A program made the translations under genes and the position numbers. From Brachynemurus nebulosus (lineage: Eukaryota > Arthropoda > Insecta > Neuroptera > Myrmeleontidae): 64,000 bases of DNA. Below the pieces are notes generated by a model, which saw only the letters and a list, made by a program, of their open reading frames with translations, was not told the DNA's origin and did no database searches. Shown here one piece after another: positions 49,711-62,443 of the stretch (the first letter of the stretch is position 1; each line of letters opens with the position of its first letter). Location of the stretch: contig JAPWDM010000009.1 of the NCBI GenBank assembly GCA_035578155.1, positions 5,306,001 to 5,370,000 on the forward strand. Direction: 5' to 3'.

Positions 49711-51175
49711 ATAACACATTAAAAAAAAGTAGAATTTTCTCATAAGAGCCCGTGTTCAAATTACAAAACTTTGAAATCGTTTTTCTCAAAATTGAAGTAG
49801 TCAGCTTTAATCGGAATAGGCTCGTATTATTGGTATTGAATTAAATAAATATCTACAGAAGTTTCGTTAAAATCCTTTGAAAAACTCGTATTATCGGTCA
49901 ACTACCTTGAGTGCTAATATCTTTTTTAATTTCTTAGACCCACAATTAAAAAGTTACAAAAAGTCAAATAAAAACACCGTAACTTTGAAGCCTAGTATCT
50001 CGTTAACGCGGCTTAAAAATGAAATATTTTAAAAGGAACGTAAGGTTCATTTTAAGAGTCCGTTCTTACGAATATCCCAAACGATTTGATAGATGAAAAA
50101 AAAAATTATTCCCACTTTCCAATACGGGAAAATACCTCCTGAAATTCAGAATATTAAAATACACTTGTAGCTTGTATGTACCAGCAAAATTTTGTGTTTA
50201 TAGGCTGAATAGAGATTTTTTAGTTTCGAAACCCTAAAAAGCGACTATTTCTTTTCCAATTTAATATTTCGACAGTCCCCTTTCTTTCTCACACACAAAA
50301 AAACACCATATAAAATCATTATTTTATTACAAGTATTTTAAATAAAATCCCCGAAAAAATTGTTGTAATTAATTTTTTTTTTAAATTCCTCGTATTGTCA
50401 ACACCACAAATTCCGACTCCCGATCCGACGTATTTATCCCCTACCTCCACCCCCCCTCGTGTGTGTCGTGTCACCACCAATCGTATTCTACTGTCTGTTG
50501 CGTCACAATAATATAATGACAACATCATATTATATAATTATTCCAAAATGTTTCAACAGATGTAACAAATTGATTGGAAAATCACATACACTCACGTCAT
50601 ACTAGGGGACAGCGGGGGTGAGTTGGTGGGGGTAGAGGTGGGTGGACGGGGGGGGGGAGAAGAGAGTGTCAAAAAGAGAGATAATACAGCATCATAGTGT
50701 ATCTGTCTATTACGTTTGGTACTGGTAACTGGTTTGTTGTTGTGTTGTATTTTAGTTGATTCTTGTTGTTAATAAAAGCTCGGTCGATTACACTCCGGTC
50801 GAGGTGGCGCTCCGGTGGCAGACAATGGAACATGTCGGTGTGTTGTTACAACACCCGAATGAACCACCTTAACCACACGTGTCATTACCGTGTATGTACA
50901 TATGTACTAGTTAGCTGTATCGTACAACACGTGTTGTGTCGGTAGGTAAATATATAATAAGTGGAGCCCTAATAAATGAATGTTAAAAGGTCGCTGATGA
51001 TGTCTGTTTATCGGATTTCAATGTCATTATTTGATGATTTTTGATGTTTTTTTTTTTTGTTTTTTCACTGTTTTTTTGTTTGTGTCGTTGTTGCTTTGTT
51101 TTCGAATCATTTTAATTGAAATATCATTTTTTAAATGTAATGGTATTGATGAATACAGAGGCTTACAACTCTTAT
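49708..51175. other. Gene-free stretch with G-rich tract and exon-like segment
   Basis: A G-rich tract (50613-50658) could form a G-quadruplex. 50780-50945 is GC-richer and ends in a donor-like GTAGGTAAAT, so an untranslated exon is conceivable but unsupported. A C-rich patch lies near 50444-50457. Confidence 0.3.
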
Positions 51176-51871
51176 TAACGGCCGGTTTTACATTCACATT
51201 TAAAGCCGACTTTAACACTAAAGACAACTTTAAAACTGATTTTTTATTTTTGGTACTGTTTTACAATCAAATTTAAAGCTCCGTTAGTGTAAAAGTCGAC
51301 TTTAAACTAAAGTAAGAATTATCTCGACTTTTACTGCTAAAAGTCGGCTTTAACATATTTGCTATTGCTAATTATTATCATTCAATTTTGTTTATAAGCA
51401 TAATTTTTCTATGAAATATTCGTACCTTAAATAAATAAAATAAAAATTTTATTTGTTTGCTTATTTTCAATAATATTTTTGATTATTTTTATGTCTTGGT
51501 TTAATATCAAACATTCCTTTTGGGTTGAACTGGCTGAACGATTTCTGGGTTACCCGCGAGTTCTTTTATGATTCATTGTATTTATGATAAATTTCTTTTA
51601 AAAAGAAATAATGCAGTTTCCTATTCCAATCTTACTGGCAGTAGCGAAATGAGTGAAATGCGTATTTTTTTGAAATTCAATCATGCTGATATTTTCGATT
51701 CTATAGTTATTTTTTTTAAATGTAAGATCCATGCAACACTTAAAAATCCTTGAACAAAAGTAAGCAGACCTGATCATTGTGTAAAACAATGCTAAAAATA
51801 AAGTCGACTTTAAATTAAAAGTAGCTTTAGTTAAAGAACCTTTAAAAGTATGAATGTAAAACCGGCCGTTA
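51176..51871. mobile_element. ACGGCCGG MITE, copy 2 (longer form)
   Basis: It has the same ends and interior as 26253-26888, including AAGTCGACTTTAAACTAAAG and the shared TACCCGCGA near 51550. It keeps an inner segment around 51600-51690 that copy 1 has lost, and is 696 bases long. Frames of 61-81 codons across it are artefacts. Confidence 0.9.
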
Positions 51872-52195
51872 GAGAATCATTTTATCATACTTACTAAAGA
51901 ATTTTATATGAAATCGATCTGAAACCTTTTACATATTATCAAATATTTCTTTAAGTATCTAGAACAATTTTATTTTCCTTTTATCCGATGATTTTCTGTG
52001 TTGGGTTAAAGTTGGCGTTTAAAAAAATTATTTTCGGCGCACAGCACACAACTTCAACAAGTGTTCAGGAAGCAGAAAATCAAACGGTGTTCTGAAAAAA
52101 AAAAACAAATTTTCTGGGTCACTAAACCTAAAATTTCACCAGTTCACAAAAAAATAAATAAATAAATAAATAAAAAGCTGTAAGATTTTAAAAAT
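51872..52195. other. Gene-free spacer
   Basis: AT-rich sequence with a short (AAAT)n run near 52150-52174. Confidence 0.6.
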
Positions 52196-52385
52196 AAGTG
52201 GCGCTGAACATAATTGCTATTCAAATCTTCCTAACGCATATAGATTTCCGGAAAATCAAAAAAATCCATTTGACGAGCTTACAGGGAAAAAGTGAAAATG
52301 ACGAAATCTAAACTAACGGCGATAATAAGATGAAACATACCTAGGAATTTCGCGCTATTTTCGCGCTGAACATAAATGCTATAAA
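52196..52385. repeat. Family Y tandem pair, 162-bp period
   Basis: GCTGAACATAATTGCT at 52203 and GCTGAACATAAATGCT at 52365 mark the period. The unit in between (CCGGAAAATC, AAAAAGTGAAAATGACG, CGGCGATAATAAG, TTTCGCGCT) matches 44735-44910. Confidence 0.7.
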
Positions 52386-53523
52386 TGTTTACATAAAATA
52401 CGTATAAATAATATTTTGATACACATATGTATGTGTGTGTACGTAACTTGTGTACGTTGCTTTTATGAAAATATTTTGAACTTTTAGTCATATTGAGTGC
52501 AATATGTATACCTGCATATGCTAAAGACGAAACTGTCTGATCCGAAAGAAATCCGATACCTGATCATAATCAAATACATTTTCTTTTACAAATATTCTAT
52601 TATATCATTGTTGGCAAATTTTCCCAAACACAATAGAAAAATTTGCCGCAAACAGTCCCCCCTCCTTTTCTTTCTCCACGATCGTAATGGCGTAAAATCA
52701 GATCTCAAACAAACACACAAATTCATCGGTATTTATAATATTATATTGTGTACTTTATAGATTTGATTTCATCCCCCTTCGCTCAACTTTCGCCCAGGAC
52801 CGCAGTTGTTAGTCCCTTCAATTGAATGAATTGTTGAATTCATTCATCGCTTGAATTCGTCAGTTTCGTTCCTTATTCCTTCAACGCACATCGAAAATTA
52901 TATAAACAAACTTTTGAAACTTGAAAAATGATGATATAATAAAAAACAAATATTTAAACTTGACATAAAATACAATAACACAATACAAAAGCCGACGAAA
53001 ATATTTTGTTACCAACTGTTGGTGAATAAAATCCCCCTCAAGTAACAATAATCATCAGTCAGTCAATGATACATTCCACAGAAATATTCGAAAATTCTTC
53101 CATTCAATAAAAACATTTTGCCAAGTCAATTCTTTACAGTCGTCGGTAATTAATCCTTTATTGAGCTCAAGGCACGGCTGGTGGAACCTTTAAGTAAACA
53201 TATTTAAAATACCCACGTTTGTTTGATATAACATAAATCCTTATATTTTCATGAAAATTTCAATGGGAAATGTGAAAGGGGGGAGACACATGGTAGCTAT
53301 ATTTCTATATCGATACCATTCGTCTGTGTTGTTTAACTTTGACTTTCTTAACAATTAAATTTTTGTATGAATAGACGCTTGCTTGGTTGGCAATGGCTTT
53401 ACTAATTGGATAAGTGGCAACACGAGAAAATAAGAAATCTGTAAAATCAGAATAAATAAAGTTTTGCCGAACAAATCGTCTTTTACGAATTATAAATATT
53501 TCTGGTGGTGTTAATACACAACT
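52386..53523. other. Gene-free stretch
   Basis: AT-rich. The 87-codon frame at 52497 and the 99-codon minus frame at 53305-53604 are unrecognised. The latter runs into the duplicated flank described next, so neither is taken as a gene. Confidence 0.4.
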
Positions 53524-53632
53524 AGGGTAAGGGCTGCGATTGTTGGAGATTAAGAGAAATAAATTATTGTTTTTCGTGAAATATTTTATGTTGGATTTTT
53601 CCAAATTTTCGCTCGCCGAATGAAAGTTTTAT

Positions 53633-54897
<1,265 letters not shown>

Positions 54898-55015
54898 TAG
54901 AATAGGGTAGAGATTGTTGGAAGTTAAGAGAAATAAATTATTGTTTTTCGTTAAATATTATGTTGGATTTTTTCAAATTTTCACTCTCCCAATGGAAATT
55001 TTATTTAAGTTATGG

Positions 55016-55541
55016 TAAGTTTAAAAAAAAAATTTAAAAAGTGTGTGAGAACACAAAAAATCGTAAAAGGAATCCGAAATTAATGATAGAAAATGAATTC
55101 CTCTTGTTTCAGTAATCCAAATTTGAACAAGAATAACAAACCTGTATCGATTTCACTCTTCGAATATATTCTACTTATCACACTTTTGAGAGGAATCAAC
55201 ATCCTTTTGGTAATGCAATACAATTACTACTTACTTAGTTAAATACATAGAAGTATCTAGTATTAGTAATAAAATAAAATAATTTAAGTTTATCAAACGA
55301 CTAGAAACGCTTACAAAACTCTTTTGAAATTAAAGAAACACACAACATATTACAGTCTTTTGTTTACAAATAACGTGTATTGTTAACATTCCAAACAAAT
55401 ATTCATTTGGTTTCTTATTAAATAGTATTTTAAGATACAAGTTCAGTAAGTTATCTTTATTAATCAAGAAAATTTTGCAAAAACGAAACCCTTCTGTACT
55501 TTCTGGTATTTCAATATAAACAAATAATTATATAATCATTT
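55016..55541. other. Gene-free spacer
   Basis: AT-rich sequence between two TTAA elements. Nothing recognised. Confidence 0.55.
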
Positions 55542-55545
55542 TTAA

Positions 55546-57849
55546 CCCTAGATTCATACGTACTTGTCAAAACGACGAACGAACTTCTCTAGCTGCTCCA
55601 ATACTACAACTTGTCGTTGCCTACTTACTGTCAAACTTCTGTTATCTAATTTATTTGTTATTATAACACAGCAAATGGATAAATTTTGTTTATAGTTGCT
55701 GTCGTTTTGTTTATATTGAAATACTGTGCGTCAAAAGGACGACAATGTATGATTAACCGATGTTTTCTTTTGTACCCCACATATAAAAGTTTTCTTAATT
55801 TTTCTAAAATTTATTAAAGATATGTTTGTTATAATTGATTTATTCAATGATAATGATAATGTGAAAGATGATTACAGCTGTTTGACTTGTAGAGACGACA
55901 ATACTGAAGTTTTAATATATTCGAATCTTATTCGAAAAATTACTAACAAATTTTAGAAATTTTACAAATGTGTTTAATGGGGAAATAACTACATATCTAC
56001 AGCAATATTTACGACTGACAAGTAAAGGTCCCGAGGCCGGACCTATCGATTTTGATGAAACTTAAATATGTTGTAGAACACTAAAAACTAAGGGACACGT
56101 ATTTTTTTTTATCTGCGGAAAAACGGTTTGAAGGGGTGAAATCGCCCTCCAAAAATTGGGGTAAAAATTTAATTTTTCAAATATCTCGAAAACAGTAAGA
56201 GATAGAGCAAAAGTTTAAATTGGCGATATTACTCTTTTTTAAAGAGCTATCTATTGATATGCAATTTGTTCAAATTACATCAACAGGAGTGGTTGGGGGT
56301 TAAAATTTAGGGGTTAATTTTGCAAAAGGGGGATGAAAATTAAACAATATAAAAATTTTGTTTACAGATTTGAAATCTACGTCAAAAAATCTAATTGACC
56401 TGTTTTTGCTCAATATCCTAATATTAAGTCTAGGGGTAGTTAACTAGAGGGTGACTATGTCGAATAATCGTACTATTTGGGTATTTCAAGAAATTCTACT
56501 TCATGGAAAATAGCTTAAGACAATTAGAATAACGTAGAAATGAAATTCTCGAATTTAAAATTGAGTTTGAGCAACATTGGAGAGGGGGGAGTCACCCTCT
56601 TAAATTACATACTAGTTTACATACACTAATTTTTGCAATTAACACACTGACAGGGGGTAATAATGTCACAATAGATGGTTCTGAAGTTAGACTATCGTAT
56701 GTAAGGTTTTTATTAGGTTTCGTTATTTTAGGTTAGGTTATGTAATTTTCGGTATCGATAATTTTCGATAAGGAAAACTATAATATCCATTAAATAACAA
56801 ACCTAATAAAGACCTTACATATGATAGTCCAACTTCTGAACCACTTATTGTGACATTATTTTACCCACTATCAGTGTGTTAATAGCAAAAATTAGTGTAT
56901 ATAAACTACTATGTAATTTAAGAGGGTGGCTCACCCCCTCTCCAATGTTGCTCAAACTCAATTTTGAATTCGAGAATTTCATTTCTACGTTATTCTAATT
57001 GTCTTAAGCTTTTTTCAATGAAGAAGAACTTCTTGAAATATCCAAATTGTACGACTATTCGACATAGTCACCCTCTAGTTAACTACCCCTAGACTTAATA
57101 TTAGGGCATTGAGCAAAAATAGGTCAATTAAATTTTTTGACGTAGATTTCAAATCTGTAAACAAAATTTTTATATTGTTTAATTTTCACCCCCTTTTTGC
57201 AAAATTAACCCTCAAATTTTAACCCCCAACCACCCCTGTTGATGTAATATGAACAAATTGCATATCAATAGATAGCTCTTTGAAAAAGAGTAATATCGCC
57301 AATTTAAACTTTTGCTCTATCTCTTACTGTTTTCGAGATATTTGAAAAATTAAATTTTTACCCCAATTTTTGGAGGGCGATTTCACCCCTTCAAACCGTT
57401 TTTCCGCAGATAAAAAAAAATACGTGTCCCTTAGTTTTTAGTGTTCTACAACATATTTAAGTTTCATCAAAATCGATAGGTCCGGCCTCGGGACCTTTAC
57501 TTGTGAGAAATTTTACATTCTGTAAAGTCACACATGTCCACTGACTCATAATAGTTCATAAATTAATTATTTGAAAGACATGTTTTATGATACAATTGAT
57601 GTATTTATATATTTTTTAATTTTTATAATGAAAATATGTTTTGATAAAAAGATTAAAAAAATTAATAAATATTTATATTAAGAAAATTTTCCAAATCCAA
57701 TTTTGTTAAATATTTTGTTCGCTTTTGTAGTATTGTTATGTAAATGTTTTTTGCAAATAAACTCTAAAACTCCCCGTAAATAGTCCATTCGTCAAAATGA
57801 CGCAGATGTATGATTAACTTGACTCGTAGACCAACGTACGATTCTAGGG
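55546..57849. mobile_element. piggyBac-like TTAA/CCCTAG element, interrupted
   Basis: TTAA at 55542-55545 and 57850-57853 flank CCCTAGATTCATACGTAC on the left and, complemented, CCCTAGAATCGTACGTTG on the right. CCCTAG next to TTAA is the end type of piggyBac itself. A palindromic motif, GTCAAAANGACG, recurs just inside both ends (about 55567, 55731, 57793). The rest of the interior is taken up by a foreign palindrome. No transposase core is left; a short plus frame beginning at 55822 is not recognisable. Confidence 0.85.
56018..57504. mobile_element. Giant palindrome, 1.49 kb, arms of ~700 bp
   Basis: Starting ACAAGTAAAGGTCCCGAGGC and ending with its complement, the two halves pair through their whole length: ATCGATTTTGATGAAAC, CTCGAAAACAGTAAGAGATA, TAGTTAACTAGAGGGTGACT and GACATTAT-type blocks each reappear inverted. 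The unpaired centre is short (about 56740-56800) and holds TATCGATAATTTTCGATAAG, itself nearly palindromic. It is a foldback or long-TIR element without protein. The 12 bases AGAAATTTTACA occur both at 55955 and at 57506, a possible but unproven target duplication. Confidence 0.9.
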
Positions 57850-57853
57850 TTAA

Positions 57854-59049
57854 ACTGATTTTACTTCCCACACTGTTATTTACGTACAGCACTCTTATTT
57901 CTTATTGTTAGTTACTTGGTTACTGACCATACCAAAAAATTATATTACAAAGCGGATATTTTAATTTCACGTTAGTTTGACCGAAAAAAAAAATACAGTG
58001 TTATGGCGTCATAAAAGTGTCATCAACTTATGTCTATACATATAACAATTATCAAATATATTACGTATACGATGTGGTGGATCAAAGATGCTCAAAAGGC
58101 CATATTACGAACTTTACTCAACGAATACTGTTAGTTTTGAACGTAAATATATTACATAATTAGTTACAAATATCATTTGAGTGTTTACATTAAAGTTTAC
58201 ACTAACCAAAATTAAATTTTCACCTAACATATTATGAATATATGTAAATTACAATCAACGACACAAGTAAATGAACAGTATAGTTTTGTAGTTTTCTCAA
58301 CGTTTCCGGTACGATTACATTTGGATTCAGTTCATGAATCTACGCTCAAATCTTAAGTTCCCTAATAGCTCTTCGGCTATATAAAATATTGCCGAAACTT
58401 GTGTTTTTGCCGACAAGGAAAATCATATCTCAAGTTCTAGAAAAGATAGAGACTTAATTTTTTTTTATTTTGTTCATAAACATATTGCGCATAAAGTGGA
58501 GTATGCTTTTTCTATTTGAACAGTTGTAACTATTTTTAAACATTTTTTTTTAATAAAAAATTGGGTTTTATATTTTTTAGAACTTTGGGATTACAATTTT
58601 ATAGTTAATTTTTAAAATTACCTGAAACCCATACTCAACTTTATGGACAGGTTCTTTAGGAATAAAATAATGAAAAAATATTTAAAAAATATTGATTACT
58701 TTTTGAGATATGGCGTTCCTTGTAAACGCTTAAAAACTTGGGAAAAGGGGCCCCCTCCCCCTACAGGGAAGAGTAATGAATGTTTCAAAAACAAAATTTT
58801 CTATTTGAAACCATCCCTAATTTGAAAAAAAATTTCAACAAACAAAATAATAATAAATAAAAAAATTGCTTTTTTATTTGAACTCCTCCCTTAATTTCGG
58901 AACTATTTAATTGATTTTGATGAAATTTCACCAGATTCTCAGTTTAAAAGATTAAAAATCTTGAAGTAAATCTACATAAAATTGTTCTAATTTTACCCAT
59001 TATAGTGTATTCTTTTGTAGAAAAAAAATCCTAATCTATCCCACCTAGA
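57854..59049. other. Gene-free stretch
   Basis: AT-rich with a short C/G-rich string near 58746-58760. No gene is supported. Confidence 0.5.
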
Positions 59050-59275
59050 GCTTTAGTTCACGTATTTCCAATTATAGAGTAGTAATTCATCCAAAAAAAC
59101 AAAATAAGAAATTCTAAATATCCCAGATCGCCAGATCGCATCAAGTGGCATAATCGCTGAATTATTTGAATCTTTTTAATGAAATTCTCAAAAATTATGC
59201 GGTTTGCTTCATCGTAATCGGCGTCACGGTAGCTATTAATTTCACCTCGCTCAAATTTCAAAAGTATTTGTGTTA
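59050..59275 (-). repeat. Decayed relative of the 32.8-kb repeat
   Basis: ATCAAGTGGCATAATCGCTG, AAATTATGCGGTTTGCTTC and AATCGGCGTCACGGTA correspond to the blocks at 32836-33000. The 73-codon minus frame is a shadow. Confidence 0.5.
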
Positions 59276-60046
59276 ACAATTTAGTCTATCTTCCAAAAAG
59301 AACCCTTCTTCAAATATTTTTACTTTTAGTATATTAACTGATTTCTAGTCTATTTCTTACTACAAGTGTGAACTTATTCATTCCAACTACTGTCACCACC
59401 CAGTTTAATGATTAGATACTTGGTAATTTTGACATGAATTATACAATATATATTATATGAAAGGTGTTTAAAGACGAACCGTTTGTGATCTTATGATATG
59501 TTTCAAACAAATACTAACCGGGCCCCCCTTCCCCAGTATCTGCCCCCCCTCACCAGACGTATATTTACCACGAGCGGAGTAAAATAAAATATTTCAACAC
59601 ATATTGCGCTTACCATGTTAGTAAACATTTGTTTATAACAATATCAAGACATTTACTGTCCCTTTGATATGTATAAAGGCCCTTTATATTATTATTATTA
59701 TTAAGTATAACGTAAATACAATATAATTATGTGTAAATAAGTAATGAAACACTGGGTGGCAGATGTTATGCAGAAGAACATCACGTAATAAAGTTCATTG
59801 CCGCAAGAAACTAACCAAACTCACTCCGTCCGAAATGAAACGTCTTGTGTAATATTACCAGACGGACATATATACAATAATATGTTAGATACTTACTTGC
59901 GATTAAACAGTTAAATAATATACATTTCAAGATTTCAAAATGGTACAAATACACACCGGGCTATATATTTGATAATTTTGTTTGCAAATAATTAAATATT
60001 GTGTACGGGATGATTTAGAAGTGATATTGAACGGAACTTTCCAAAA
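59276..60046. other. Gene-free stretch
   Basis: A C-rich pair of strings lies at 59522-59550 (CCCCCCTTCCCC, CCCCCCCTCACC). No gene is supported. Confidence 0.5.
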
Positions 60047-60178
60047 ATAAAATTTTAGTGAATATTATTTTCGGTTTCTGTGTTACCTCAAAACAAATTT
60101 CTGCCATAGTCCCGGGTTCAAGTCGCGTCATGACAGTGGCCGTAATAGTTGAATTCCATTCTGGAAATTCGCAAAAAA
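60047..60178 (+). mobile_element. Family X copy 7, right half only
   Basis: AATTTTAGTGAATATTATTT to CTGGAAATTCGCAAAA, without the left half or (TA)n. It includes CCGGGTTCAAGTCGCGTCAT, the form of this block closest to a pol III box B (GGTTCAA). Confidence 0.75.
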
Positions 60179-61918
60179 CTAATTTTATTTTATTTAATTC
60201 CTTTAGTACCGCCATATATTCCAATATTTTAGACAAAGAATTTAATATCTCTATAAGTATAATTGTTTAATTTGTACAGCCTCTAGTTACCGATATAAGA
60301 CAATGCACATTCGTCAGTTGAATTTTTTCTAAAAATTAGTATGATGAGCTGAACTTGTCATTAGTCCTAAAGGAGTTAAACAGAAATCGGTATTTATATG
60401 CAATCGATATAACATGTCAGTACGTAGTATGCCTATATTTACCAATTCTAGTATTAAATTTTCAGGTTTTACCAACAAAAAGTAATTATCTAATAATTAT
60501 TTATTAATTTATTGTTACAAAATACTTATATAATTATGTTGTAATAATTTCTTCAATTATAATCCTTTTCAAAACTAATAAATATTTATAATTTCTCATT
60601 AAAATTTTAGATAATTTTTGGAAATAAATTTTCATATAAGTATTATTTCTTTATACGTAGTTATATAGAGATTATTTCTATATATAAACATAATAGGGAA
60701 GAAAATTCAATACGGTAAAACAAATAATTGGAACTTTTCAAATTTAAAATATTTGTTTGATTTTCATTTTGAAAATTTTCTGTCGTTCTTGGAAACTTTT
60801 CACAGGGAGATATATATAATTTTCATACACCTTATATTATATAATAATACCTTTATTATGTTTTAAATAATACTGTATGATGTTGATGTGTATGAGTTGT
60901 CGAAAATGTATTTCATTTTTCCGGAAGTATGGAATGACGTAAATTTTCTTTAAGGCGTCAGCTAAATTTTTACGAAGCTACAATTCAAATTTCAAGTTTA
61001 TCGAATAAAAAGTGTCCAAATTTTAGTTTCGGTACATTTAAAAAATGTACTAATTACAAGATAATCGCTCTTTGGTCGCCAATTATCCTTTTTTTTTTTT
61101 GGACAATATTTTTTGGTGTAGGTAGGTACCTGAATATATGTAGAAGAAAGTTTTTTCGTTTTTGCAAGAGAAAATTTTTAAAGAAAAGTCTGGTTTTCTC
61201 TAGTAAATCAGAAAAATATAAGGCTTTAAGTGATTATTAGTATTCCGTACCAGAATTGACAAAACGGAACAAGTATGGCGTCTGTTCGCCCGCCAGTTTG
61301 CCATAGACTTTTTTTTGAAAGACTAGTTGACATAGAAATTTGCATTTTGACCCAGTTACATAGAATGATAGTTAGTCCAAGTACAGACGTCTTGCAAGAG
61401 GGAGCTCAAAACATAATATTCTTTATAACTAACTGTATGGAACACTACTTATGTAAGTACACACCCTCACTTCACTTTAGTTACGTCATTCCAAATTTTT
61501 GAAAAATAGAGTTTAAAATCAGTGATTAAAATATAATAATAAAGTGTTTATCTTTTGTAATTCTATTTTTAATTAGTGAGTGGTAGGGGTCGTGAGGTCG
61601 TTTGGAGCGGGGGGGGGGGGTTGGTAACGAAACAAAAGTGTTGTATTATACAAATTATAGAAGGTTTTTAATCAGCAAAAATATTATTTCTGCCATCTTA
61701 ATATATTCGTACGTACCTACCTTAAACCTACAAATAACCAACTTGGTTGCTATTTCACAACTTTTATTAATTTAAAATAAATATAGATGTATTTGTTTAT
61801 ATCAATTATCCACGCCTTTGTATACAAAATCTTAAGAATATTTATTTTCTATTTGAATAAATCGTAAAATCTTAATGAATAAGAAAATATTGTTTACAGG
61901 TAAAATTGTTGATGAACC
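60179..61918. other. Gene-free stretch
   Basis: AT-rich. A G run lies at 61609-61620. The 75-codon frame at 61275 begins in unrecognised sequence. No gene is supported. Confidence 0.45.
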
Positions 61919-61920
61919 TA

Positions 61921-62441
61921 CACTGTTAAAAAAATAATGTATTATTACAATAAAAAATATGGTAATTTTTTACAATATGTGTCTTGAAAATTACAATGTG
62001 TTAGTAAATTTAAATAATTTTGTTGTAAGATATGAAATTTTGTGTAAAAATAAATTTTCACTGTAATTTTAAATACTTTAATGCTAAAATTACATATAAA
62101 AGTGGTATTTGACATTCTAAAATAGTAAAATTACATTTCGAAACGTAAATTTACTGTATTTGTATGTAAATTACTGGTCTTTTGGATGTAAATTACTGGT
62201 ATCACGTGGTTGGTTCTGCGCAATTGACGGCGTCAGTTGAGTTGGCAATGTAATTTTTATATGTCATACGTAATTAATTTACATTGAGTGGTGTAAAATT
62301 ACATCCGAAATGTAAGGTAAAATATTCTACAATGTAATTTTACATAGAAAAATGTTCTAAACATTTCGAAATGTAATTTTACAATATTTAATGTTGGCAA
62401 TTAAATGCCAACATTAAATGTTGTAAAATTTTTTAACAGTG
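61921..62441. mobile_element. CACTGTTAAAAAA MITE, 521 bp
   Basis: TA flanks CACTGTTAAAAAA (61921) and its exact complement (ending 62441). The interior repeats AAATGTAATTTTACA-like motifs in both orientations and has a small hairpin, AATGTTGGCA/TGCCAACATT, near the right end (62391-62417). There is no transposase. The TA target and CACTG ends suggest a Tc1/mariner-type MITE. Confidence 0.85.
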
Positions 62442-62443
62442 TA

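Noticed and set aside
53305..53604. 99-codon minus frame
   Set aside because: Unrecognised, basic and AT-biased, and its start lies in a direct repeat that recurs at 54.9 kb without the frame. I cannot fully exclude an exon.
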